Of a stretch of 64,000 nt of DNA, positions 39,000 through 46,719 are shown piece by piece. Under the pieces are notes generated by a model. The model was not told the DNA's origin. It saw only the letters and a list, made by a program, of their open reading frames with translations, and ran no database searches. The position numbers and the translations under genes were made by a program. Each line of letters starts with the position of its first letter. The stretch's first letter is position 1. Where the stretch lies: the NCBI RefSeq assembly GCF_027943945.1, contig NZ_AP027141.1:1-64000 (forward strand). The letters are read 5' to 3'. Source of the stretch: Microbacterium terricola (GTDB lineage: Bacteria > Actinomycetota > Actinomycetes > Actinomycetales > Microbacteriaceae).

Positions 39000-39299
39000 G
39001 TCGAAATCAGTGTAAACGGCACCCGCCAGGCGGATTCCCAGGTTCACCTGTGGATAACTCCGGGTGTGGTCTCGCCCTGTGTCCGATATATCAGTATCGT
39101 TTTCCTGTCACGCTTAGCGTGGCGTATCCGGGGGGATCCGTCGACGCCCGGGCTTCGAGCATCGCTCAGCCCGGGCGTTCGATGGCTCTGCAACGTTTCT
39201 GTCACATCCCCAACTCGACGTGCGCGACCCAGGCGCCGCCCGTTAGCGTGGATCTCGACTCGTCGCAGTCGGGACGAGCACATCAAAGAACGGCACGGA
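39000..39299. promoter_or_regulatory. GntR-cspA intergenic region with DnaA box and hairpin
   Basis: No gene in 300 bp. Contents: a perfect DnaA box TGTGGATAA (39049-39057); an inverted repeat CGATA-N6-TATCG (39084-39088/39095-39099); and an 11-bp perfect hairpin, ACGCCCGGGCT (39144-39154) with AGCCCGGGCGT (39168-39178) and a 13-nt loop. TTAGCGTGG occurs twice (around 39114 and 39243), suggesting repeated promoter elements. The hairpin could lie in the 5' leader of the cold-shock mRNA. Confidence 0.55.
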
Positions 39300-39506
39300 A
39301 TGAGCACCCAGGGCACGGTCAAGTGGTTCAACGCGGAGAAGGGCTTCGGCTTCATCGCTCCCGACGAGGGCGGCGCTGACGTCTTCGCGCACTACACCGC
39401 CATCGAGTCGAGCGGCTACCGCTCGCTCGAAGAGAACCAGCGCGTTGAGTTCGAGATCGCGCAGGGCCCCAAGGGCCTGCAGGCAGAGAACATTCGCCCG
39501 CTGTAA
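39300..39506 (+). CDS. cspA: Cold-shock protein (CspA family)
   Basis: 68-residue OB-fold nucleic-acid chaperone. RNP1-like KGFGFIAP and RNP2-like VFAHYTAI motifs are present, and the protein starts [15 protein letters not shown], the standard N-terminus. ATG 39300; the ribosome site is weak, as is common when the leader is structured. It stands alone and ends in a strong terminator shared with the convergent MprF-like gene. Confidence 0.96.
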   Translation: MSTQGTVKWFNAEKGFGFIAPDEGGADVFAHYTAIESSGYRSLEENQRVEFEIAQGPKGLQAENIRPL

Positions 39507-39511
39507 CGCGT

Positions 39512-39545
39512 GATGCTCGCCTCACCCTCGGGTGAGGCGAGCATC
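39512..39545. terminator. Bidirectional terminator between cspA and the MprF-like gene
   Basis: A perfect 15-bp inverted repeat (39512-39526 with 39531-39545) around a 4-nt CTCG loop, located between two convergent genes. Confidence 0.85.
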
Positions 39546-39574
39546 TGCAGCGCCCGTGCTTCGTAGGGGCGCTG

Positions 39575-41614
39575 TCAGTCGTGGGCGGGGCGCAGCATCC
39601 CCACTCCCGCCCCGGCGAACTGACGCAGCGTCGCGTCCGGCAGGAACGCCCTCGTGAGGGCCGCGCCGATGCGAGCAAGGTCGCTCTCGTCGCGGTAGAG
39701 CAGGTACATCGTCTCGTAGCGCGGGTGGAACTTCGACTTGAAGCGGTGCAGCGACGAGAACCCGTACACCGGCTCGAGCGCATCGGCGAGTCGGGTCGAC
39801 AGGGCGGCGATCGCTCCCGCATCCGGCGGGTAGTCGTGGGTGAGGGGTGCGCCCGACAGGGAGAGGATCGCGGCTCCCTCCTCGGAGAAGTGCCGCGCCG
39901 ACGACCCGATCAGGTACTCCATCACCGGACCGAAGCCCCCATCGCGCCGGCGCATCAGATCGAGCGTCCAGCCGCGGACCTCGCCGGCCTCGCCGTAGAT
40001 CGGCAGCCACGACAGGAACCCGTCGACGTCGCCGCGCGGGGAGATCGCCAGCGCGACGCGGACCTCCGGGTCGGCGGCCTGATCGAGCGTGCCGAGCGTG
40101 AAGCCCATCTCGGGCAGCCCCTTGTCGCCCACCCACATCTCCGAGATCGCCCGCAGCTGCTGCTGCACGCCCCACGGCTCCTCGGCGAACCGCGTCATCC
40201 GGAACGTCATCTCCTCGCGGCCCGCGCGGTTCATGGAGGTGCGGACCGCGTTCCACCGTTTGCCCGTGAACGCGAGCCCTGGCAGGTCGACGATCGTGTC
40301 GTCCGCGACGATCAGGCTCCGCCACCCGGACGGCACAGCGGCGCGCGTCGCTTCACCGGCGCTGAAGAAGCAGGGGATCAGCCCTGCGCGCTCGGCTCTG
40401 TCGATGAACTCGCCCACCGAGCGGGATCGGGATGCTGCCGGCCCGAGCGGATCCGCGAGGGCCAGCGCCACGCCCACCCTGCGCTGGTACGCCACGATGC
40501 CGACCGTGGTGCGCGCGTACTGCATCTCATCCCACGTCGTCATCCAGGAGAGCGTCCCGCCTCCCGTGGCGCGGAGCTCGGCCTGGGCGTCGGCGATCGT
40601 CGGCGACGGCGGGAGGCCGAGCGTCGACTTCCTCCGTGCCCGGAAGGCGCGGCGCACGACGACCAGGTACACCAGCAGCAGCATCCACAGCGCCGCCGTC
40701 GCGATGGTCGCGCTGACCTCGCCGATCGCCGTCTCGAGGTCTTCGCCGAGGGCGATGAGGAGCCCGAGCAGCAGGGCGCCGACGACGACGTTCGCCGCGG
40801 CGAGGGCGATCGTCCAGCCCCAGGCCCAGCGGCGGCCGCGGCGGAGACCGCGGGCGATCAGGACGACGGCGATCAGCTCGATCACGACATCGATGTAGGG
40901 TCCGTCGAACGCCTCGGTCGGCCCGACCATGCCGTCGGTGGGCACCACCGAGGTGATGATGTCGATCGCGAGCAGCAGGAGCAGGGCGAAGTAGGCGATC
41001 GCCCGCTGCTCGCGCACGGTGGTGCGCTGGACGCGCAGCGAGCGGTCGACGAACAGCACCAGGACGACGGCCATGGCGTGCACGAGGTCGGCCAGCGCGC
41101 CCCAGAACAGGAGCGCCACGAAGACGAAGCCGAGAAGCACGAGCCACGCTCGCACGCGCCACGGCTGCACGAACAGGCCGATCGCGGCGGCGATGCACGC
41201 CATCGTGCCGCCCGAGACGCCGACGTCGAGCGCGGCGGCCTCGGTGTGCGCCCACGGCCACACCCACGGCAGCAGGGTCGCCAGCCAGAGGAACAGCGCA
41301 CTCGCGAAGATCGCGAACAGCTGCCCGACCCAGTAATAGGCGAGGGCGACGAGTGATCCGCGACGCCACTCGAGGTACGCCATGCCGGCGAACCCCGAGA
41401 TCGAGAAGACGTACACCCACGGGTGGTCGACGAAGAACGTGCCCGTGATCGGGGTCCACCAGCGTCCCTCGAGGAAAGCGGGCAGCCCGTAGGCGACGAC
41501 GTCGAACGTGTCGGTGTCGACGAAGGGCGACCACAGTCCCTGCCAGATCACCCCGACGGCGAGCACGACCGCGACGAAGCCGAGGGTGGCCGGTATCCGC
41601 CGAGCGAAGGTCAT
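39575..41614 (-). CDS. MprF-like membrane protein with DUF2156 transferase domain
   Basis: 679 residues. The N-terminal half (about 1-330) has many membrane segments with a rhomboid-like beginning (PITGTFFVDHPWVYVFSISG). The C-terminal half (about 345-675) is a DUF2156 phosphatidylglycerol lysyltransferase-type domain with DFLSWLPIYGEAGEVRGW-like core (here VDGFLSWLPIYG) and LDLMRRRDGGFGPVMEYLI. Such proteins attach amino acids to membrane lipids and change surface charge and peptide resistance. The ATG overlaps the stop of the upstream coiled-coil gene. Confidence 0.85.
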   Translation of the reverse strand: MTFARRIPATLGFVAVVLAVGVIWQGLWSPFVDTDTFDVVAYGLPAFLEGRWWTPITGTFFVDHPWVYVFSISGFAGMAYLEWRRGSLVALAYYWVGQLFAIFASALFLWLATLLPWVWPWAHTEAAALDVGVSGGTMACIAAAIGLFVQPWRVRAWLVLLGFVFVALLFWGALADLVHAMAVVLVLFVDRSLRVQRTTVREQRAIAYFALLLLLAIDIITSVVPTDGMVGPTEAFDGPYIDVVIELIAVVLIARGLRRGRRWAWGWTIALAAANVVVGALLLGLLIALGEDLETAIGEVSATIATAALWMLLLVYLVVVRRAFRARRKSTLGLPPSPTIADAQAELRATGGGTLSWMTTWDEMQYARTTVGIVAYQRRVGVALALADPLGPAASRSRSVGEFIDRAERAGLIPCFFSAGEATRAAVPSGWRSLIVADDTIVDLPGLAFTGKRWNAVRTSMNRAGREEMTFRMTRFAEEPWGVQQQLRAISEMWVGDKGLPEMGFTLGTLDQAADPEVRVALAISPRGDVDGFLSWLPIYGEAGEVRGWTLDLMRRRDGGFGPVMEYLIGSSARHFSEEGAAILSLSGAPLTHDYPPDAGAIAALSTRLADALEPVYGFSSLHRFKSKFHPRYETMYLLYRDESDLARIGAALTRAFLPDATLRQFAGAGVGMLRPAHD

Positions 41615-42876
41615 GGGCCCGCAAGCCGCGCGTAGTCGCCGAGGGCCTTGGCGTCCTCGGCATCGCGGATCGCCCGTCGTGCGGCATCGAGTGCGGCGAC
41701 CGGGTCCTGCCCCTGACGGGCGGCGGCGAGCTCGCGCTGCGCGGAGGCGAGGCGGGCGCGGGCGTCGGCGTCGGCACCACCGTCGGAGACGGATGCTTCG
41801 GCCTCGGCGATGGTGTGGCGCGCGGCCGCGAGGGTGCCGGGCAGTGCCGTGCGCGCGCCGCGCAGCCGCTGCTGGGCGGTGCGCGCGTCGCCGACCGCGA
41901 GATCGAGGGAGCCGCGCAACCGGGCGATGGCGTCGACCGTCCTGGTCGGCCGGCGCTCGGCATCGGGTTCCAGTTCGGCCAGGCGCGCATCCACCCCGCG
42001 CAGCTCGGCGGTGAGCCGCTCGGCGGCTGCGGGGGCGAGCCCCGGCAGCAGGGCGGTGGCCTGCGCGTGCGCGGCACGGGCGGCGGAGAACTCGTCCGGC
42101 AGCGCCTGCGCGGCCTGCAGCACGAGGCGGTGGCTCTCCTCGAGCGCCCGGGCCTCGGCCTCGACCTGGCGGAGCGCGCGCTCTCCGGCCGCGAGCTCGG
42201 GCAGCGCGTTGGCGGCGGGATCGGCGGCGAGCTCCGCTGCGCGGTCGAGATGCTCCTGAGCGCTCGCGGCCGCGGTGACCGCACCGTGCGCTGCGCGTGC
42301 CGCGCCGCGCCACTCGTCGTCGGCGAACCGCTGCGAGAGCTCGGCCACGAGCGCCGCGGGGTCGCCCAGCGATTCGCGCGCCGCGGCCAGTCGCCGGCGT
42401 GCGGCGGCGACCTGCTCGCCCGCCGTGATGTGCGCGCGCACCCAGGTGCCGTGCTCGGCCTGGGCGCGGGTCACAGCCGCGAGCGCCTCGATGGCTTTGG
42501 CCTGGATGTGGCGCGCGCCGTCGCGCACCTGGGCGGGGTGGACCCCCTCCTCGGAGATCGCCCGGAACCGCTCGAAGCCGTCATCGCGCACGTGCTGTGC
42601 GGTGAGGCGCGCGCGCCGGAGCGCCGGCGGCGCCGTCCCGTCGTGCAGTGCGCCGGACAGGCCCACCTCGATGTCGAGCTCCTCCACCGCGTCGTCGAGC
42701 CGCACCAGCGCGGCCCCGGCTTCGGTCCGCGCGGCCTCGGCCCGCCCCCGCGCCTTCCGCCCGCGCCGCGCCTGGCGGATGCCCCACACGATCAGGGTGA
42801 TCGCGACCGCAGCGGACGCGAACACCACCAGCGCGGGCACCACCCACGCCAGAACGACCGGCCAGGCTTCAGCCAT
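41611..42876 (-). CDS. Membrane-anchored coiled-coil protein
   Basis: 421 residues: one N-terminal membrane helix (about 6-32), then almost entirely Ala/Arg/Glu-rich heptad-type sequence to the end, with few other residues. No catalytic motif seen. Its stop overlaps the MprF-like start and its own start overlaps the HAD gene stop, so all three are coupled. ATG 42876 has GAGAGG upstream; ATG 42882 is an alternative. The role is unknown; the topology suggests a scaffold near the membrane. Confidence 0.75.
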   Translation of the reverse strand: MAEAWPVVLAWVVPALVVFASAAVAITLIVWGIRQARRGRKARGRAEAARTEAGAALVRLDDAVEELDIEVGLSGALHDGTAPPALRRARLTAQHVRDDGFERFRAISEEGVHPAQVRDGARHIQAKAIEALAAVTRAQAEHGTWVRAHITAGEQVAAARRRLAAARESLGDPAALVAELSQRFADDEWRGAARAAHGAVTAAASAQEHLDRAAELAADPAANALPELAAGERALRQVEAEARALEESHRLVLQAAQALPDEFSAARAAHAQATALLPGLAPAAAERLTAELRGVDARLAELEPDAERRPTRTVDAIARLRGSLDLAVGDARTAQQRLRGARTALPGTLAAARHTIAEAEASVSDGGADADARARLASAQRELAAARQGQDPVAALDAARRAIRDAEDAKALGDYARLAGP

Positions 42877-43552
42877 CCGCATCCTCTCGCAGCAGGAGGG
42901 CGCGCAGCTCGTCGACGGTCTCCACGGCGGCCTGGGCGCCATCCGCCTCGTGCGGCCAGCTGAAACCCCAGCGCACGAAGATCACCGGCACGCCGTGCAC
43001 GGCGCCGCCGTCGACGTCGTGATGGCGATCGCCCACGAGCACGGGGCGGCTGACGTCGACCCCACGGGCCGCCAGCTGCCGCAGCGCCTCGGCGATGATG
43101 TCGGATTTCGCGCTCAGGGTGCGCTCATCGGGAGTCGCGCCGACGATGACGGCGAGGTGCGGCGCGAGGTCGAAGTGGTCCATCAGGACGCGCACCTGCA
43201 CTTCGGGCTTCGAGCTCGCCGTCGCCTGCGGCACTCCGGCCGCGTCCAGGTCGGCGACGAGCTCGGCTACGCCCTCGAACAGCCGGGCGCCGGTGGTGTA
43301 CCCGTCGGCCTTGCCGAGCGTGCGGTAGAACGCGACGGCCTCCGTGGCCTGATCGGGCGTCATGCCCACGTTCGCCTGGAACGACTCGAACATCGGCGGC
43401 CCGATCCAGTGCACCAGCTCGGCGCGAGTCGGCGGCCGCCGCCCGAAGTGCTCCAGGGCGATCGTCAGCCGGCGCAGGATCCCCTCGGACGCGTCCACGA
43501 GCGTGCCGTCGACATCCCACAGCACGCAGGTCCAGGGAGATCTCGTCGCCAT
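42869..43552 (-). CDS. HAD-superfamily phosphatase (Gph-like)
   Basis: 227 residues with HAD motif I DVDGTLVDASEG (nucleophile Asp13), a helical cap, motif II ATASSK, motif III Lys in LSAKSDIIAEAL, and motif IV GDRHHDVDGG. It is of the phosphoglycolate-phosphatase-like subgroup; the substrate is uncertain. First gene of the three-gene operon. Confidence 0.9.
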   Translation of the reverse strand: MATRSPWTCVLWDVDGTLVDASEGILRRLTIALEHFGRRPPTRAELVHWIGPPMFESFQANVGMTPDQATEAVAFYRTLGKADGYTTGARLFEGVAELVADLDAAGVPQATASSKPEVQVRVLMDHFDLAPHLAVIVGATPDERTLSAKSDIIAEALRQLAARGVDVSRPVLVGDRHHDVDGGAVHGVPVIFVRWGFSWPHEADGAQAAVETVDELRALLLREDADG

Positions 43553-43574
43553 GGGGACAGCCTATTGGGGCGGG

Positions 43575-44270
43575 TCAGAAGAGGCGGGGGGCGCCGGACT
43601 CGGTGCCCTTCATGTCCTCGTAGTCGAGGGTCACGCAGCGGATGCCGCGATCCGCGGCGAGCACCTTCGCCTGCGGCTTGATCTCCTGCGCGGCGAAGAC
43701 GCCGGTGACCGGTGCGAGGTGCGGGTCGCGGCCGAGGAGCTCGAGGTAGCGGGTGAGCTGCTCCACCCCGTCGATGTCGCCGCGGCGCTTGACCTCGACG
43801 GCGATCGTGCCGCCGGCCGGGTCGCGCAGGAGCAGGTCCACCGGCCCGATCGCCGTGGGGAACTCGCGCCGCACGAGCGACAGTCCTTCGCCGATCAGGC
43901 CGACCTGCTCGGCGAGCAGCCGCTGCAGGTCTGCTTCGACGCCGTCCTTCTGCAGACCGGGGTCGATGCCCAGCTCGTGCGACGAATCATGCAGCACCTC
44001 GTAGATGCGCACGAGCAGGGCGTCGCCGGTCTTGGCGTGCGTGACCCGCCAGTGCTCGAGCACGCCGGCCGCAGCGGAGTCGGCATCCGGGCTCTCCACC
44101 GTCAGGGTGCACGGCGGGCTCATCCAGTTCAGCGGCTTGTACGACCCGCCGTCCGAGTGCACGAGCAGCGACCCGTCGCCCTTGTGCACCAGCAGGCGCG
44201 TGGCCAGGGGCAGATGGGCGTTGAGGCGGCCCGTGTAATCGACGGAGCAGCGGGCGATGACGAGGCGCAC
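43575..44270 (-). CDS. nucS: Mismatch-specific endonuclease NucS (EndoMS)
   Basis: 231 residues; NucS performs mismatch repair in Actinobacteria that lack MutS/MutL. The N-terminal DNA-binding/dimer domain starts [16 protein letters not shown]. The C-terminal RecB-like nuclease has the catalytic set Asp145 (PVDLLLRD), Glu159 and Lys161 (AVEVKRRG) and the downstream QLTRYLELL helix. It usually carries a clamp-binding tail; here the C-terminus [10 protein letters not shown] is consistent with that. Confidence 0.95.
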   Translation of the reverse strand: MRLVIARCSVDYTGRLNAHLPLATRLLVHKGDGSLLVHSDGGSYKPLNWMSPPCTLTVESPDADSAAAGVLEHWRVTHAKTGDALLVRIYEVLHDSSHELGIDPGLQKDGVEADLQRLLAEQVGLIGEGLSLVRREFPTAIGPVDLLLRDPAGGTIAVEVKRRGDIDGVEQLTRYLELLGRDPHLAPVTGVFAAQEIKPQAKVLAADRGIRCVTLDYEDMKGTESGAPRLF

Positions 44271-44279
44271 TGGATGAGT

Positions 44280-45503
44280 TTAGTGGTGGTGGCCCGCGCC
44301 GACCTTCGAGCCGGCGATGGGCTTGGCCGCTCCGGACGCGAGGCCCGACATCGCGATGAGCGCGACGATGATCCACAGCGTCGACAGGATGCCGATCTGC
44401 TGGCTGATCCAGCCGAGCACCGGCGGTCCGCACAGGAAGGCGACGTAGCCGATCGTCGCCGCGGCGGAGACGGATGCTGCGGCCTTCGCCGGGTCGTCGG
44501 CGGCGGCCGACATGCCCAGTGGGAACCCGAGTGACGCGCCGGCACCCCACAGGGCGACGCCGACGAACGCGATCGGGAGCGACGGCGCGAGGATGAACAT
44601 GATCAGGCCCACGCCCGCGGCGACCGAGAGGATGCGCAGCGTCCACACCCGGCCGATCCGGTCGACCAGCGGTCCGCCCAGGATGCGGAAGACGGTCATC
44701 GCGACCGAGAACACGGTGAGGGCCACGGCCCCCATCGCCTCGGTCTCGCCGTGGCCGTCGACCACGGCGATCGTGAGCCAGTCGTTCGCGCTGCCCTCGG
44801 CGAAGGCCATGCCGAGCATGATCGCGCCGATCGCCCAGGTGCGCGGGTCGCGCCAGACGGCGAGGGCGGCCTTGAACCGGTCGCGCCGTGAGGCATCGGG
44901 GGCCTCGTCGCCCACGCTCTCGCGGGTCGGCACCCACGCGATCGACAGCAGCCCCGCACCGAGGACGAGCGCCGCCGCAGCCCAGAGGTGCGCGGCGACG
45001 CCGACGTTCCAGGCCGACATCGCGATGCCCACACCGGCACCGACCACGGTGCCGATACTGAAGAACGCGTGGAACAGGGGCATGAGGGTGCGGCCGAACG
45101 ACTGCTCCACCGCAGCGGCCTCGACGTTCATCATCACGTCGGTGGCGCTCATGCCGAGACCCAGGAAGGCCAGGCCGACCGCCGTCAGCGCGTACGAGTG
45201 GGTGATCTCGACGCCGAACCCGATGACGATCACACCGCCGCCGAACGACAGCAGCGTGGCGATCATGCCCCGCCGGGCGCCCCACCGCACGACGATGATG
45301 TTCGCGAGCGTGAGCCCGACGATCGCCGCGGCGCCCGAGATGAACAGCAGCACGCCGATGCCGAAGTCGTCGGTGCCGAGCTCCTTCTTCACCGCCGGGA
45401 GACGCGACGCCCATGAGGCGAAGCCGAGACCGACGACGGCGAAGATCGTGAAGATGGCGGTGCGCCAGCGCACGAGCTGGGAGCGGGTCAGGACGGTATC
45501 CAC
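44280..45503 (-). CDS. Major facilitator superfamily transporter
   Basis: 407 residues with about 12 hydrophobic segments. The N-terminus TAIFTIFAVVGLGFASWASRLP and the VKKELGTDDFGIGVLLF segment resemble the drug/sugar MFS group with the conserved loop RWGARRGM between segments 2 and 3. A His-rich tail (GAGHHH) closes it. It is divergent from the LacI-family gene across a 73-bp gap with a perfect palindrome, so it is probably the target of that regulator. Substrate unknown. Confidence 0.9.
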   Translation of the reverse strand: MDTVLTRSQLVRWRTAIFTIFAVVGLGFASWASRLPAVKKELGTDDFGIGVLLFISGAAAIVGLTLANIIVVRWGARRGMIATLLSFGGGVIVIGFGVEITHSYALTAVGLAFLGLGMSATDVMMNVEAAAVEQSFGRTLMPLFHAFFSIGTVVGAGVGIAMSAWNVGVAAHLWAAAALVLGAGLLSIAWVPTRESVGDEAPDASRRDRFKAALAVWRDPRTWAIGAIMLGMAFAEGSANDWLTIAVVDGHGETEAMGAVALTVFSVAMTVFRILGGPLVDRIGRVWTLRILSVAAGVGLIMFILAPSLPIAFVGVALWGAGASLGFPLGMSAAADDPAKAAASVSAAATIGYVAFLCGPPVLGWISQQIGILSTLWIIVALIAMSGLASGAAKPIAGSKVGAGHHH

Positions 45504-45516
45504 GCCGACAGCCTAC

Positions 45517-45528
45517 CGAATCGATTCG
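45517..45528. promoter_or_regulatory. Candidate LacI-type operator
   Basis: Perfect 12-bp palindrome CGAATCGATTCG with the central CG typical of LacI/PurR-family operators. It lies between the divergent MFS and LacI genes, so one site could control both. Confidence 0.6.
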
Positions 45529-45576
45529 ATGCCCGAGAACACGCGGAAGCGCGGGGCAGTCTACGATCGGAGGATC

Positions 45577-46629
45577 ATGAGCACGCGCCGCGCCACCATC
45601 AGCGACGTCGCCCGCACCGCGGGCGTGTCGCCGTCGACCGCCTCGGTCGTCTTCAGCGGCAAGACACCCGTGTCGGACGAGACACGCAGCCGCGTGCTCG
45701 CGGCCGCCGCGGAACTCGGCTACACCGGCCCCGACCCGCGGGCGGCGTCACTGCGCCGCGGCCGGTCGGGCATCGTCGGGGTGGTGTTCGAGGAGCACCT
45801 GGGCCGCACGTTCCAGGATCCGGTGAAGATCCTCATGATGGACGGGCTGACCGACGGCGTCGCGCCGCTCGGCGCCGGCCTGCTGCTCCTGCGCGACCGC
45901 GATGACACCGACGGCGCGCCCACCCTCACCACCGCGCCGCTCGATGCGGCAGTGCTCGTCGGATGCAGCGGGATGCTGCGCGAATCGCTCGACGTGGTCC
46001 GCGCCCGCGGCATCCCGGTCGTCGTGATCGAGGGGGATGCTGGCGAGGGGATCCCGCGGATCGACCTCGACAACCGCGCGGCCCAGAGCCGCGCCGCCGC
46101 GCACCTGCGTGAGCTCGGCCACGAGCGAGTGGCGCTGGTCACGCTGCCGCTGCGCGCGGGCTGGGCGCCTGGGTGGATCACCGGAGCCGACGACATCGAC
46201 ATCGACGTCACCCGAGACCGCCTCGATGGTGCCCGCGACGTGTACCCGCAGGCGCCCGCGTACGCCGCAGCGGCCAGCTCCATCGACGAGGGCGTCGCGG
46301 CAGGGCGGGCTGTCTTCGCCGCGGCGGGCCCGCATCCCACCGCCGTGCTCGCCCAGAGCGACCTGCTCGCCGCCGGAGTGATCCGGGCCGCGGAGGAGGC
46401 CGGGCTGCGGGTGCCCGAGGATGTCAGCGTCACCGGGTTCGACGGGATCGTCGTCGACGGACTGGCCCCGTACGAGCTGACCACGCTGGTGCAGCCGGCC
46501 GTCGAGAAGGGACGTGCCGCCGGACGCGCAGTCGCCGCGATGCTCGACGGCGGCGAGCCGGCGTCACTGCTGCTGACGTGCGCATTCCGCGCGGGGAATA
46601 CCACCGCGCGGGCGGGGGCCGCGGGCTGA
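45577..46629 (+). CDS. LacI-family transcriptional regulator
   Basis: 350 residues. The N-terminal helix-turn-helix and hinge (ATISDVARTAGVSPSTASVVFSG) are followed by a periplasmic-binding-protein-like effector domain with VPEDVSVTGFDGI near residue 285. Most relatives bind sugars or small metabolites. ATG 45577 has GGAGG upstream. The divergent transporter and intergenic palindrome suggest local regulation. Confidence 0.92.
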   Translation: MSTRRATISDVARTAGVSPSTASVVFSGKTPVSDETRSRVLAAAAELGYTGPDPRAASLRRGRSGIVGVVFEEHLGRTFQDPVKILMMDGLTDGVAPLGAGLLLLRDRDDTDGAPTLTTAPLDAAVLVGCSGMLRESLDVVRARGIPVVVIEGDAGEGIPRIDLDNRAAQSRAAAHLRELGHERVALVTLPLRAGWAPGWITGADDIDIDVTRDRLDGARDVYPQAPAYAAAASSIDEGVAAGRAVFAAAGPHPTAVLAQSDLLAAGVIRAAEEAGLRVPEDVSVTGFDGIVVDGLAPYELTTLVQPAVEKGRAAGRAVAAMLDGGEPASLLLTCAFRAGNTTARAGAAG

Positions 46630-46719
46630 TCCAGGGCCGACCCGGGCCGGGCTCCCCGTAGACTGGACGGACACCCCGAACGCCTGTGCCTTTGGCCGCG
46701 ACCCCCGAGGAGGCCGCGC

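Noticed and set aside
39581..41356. Plus-strand open frame of 591 codons opposite the MprF-like gene
   Set aside because: Arg/Gln/His-rich reading typical of an antisense shadow in high-GC DNA; the minus strand has clear membrane and DUF2156 features.
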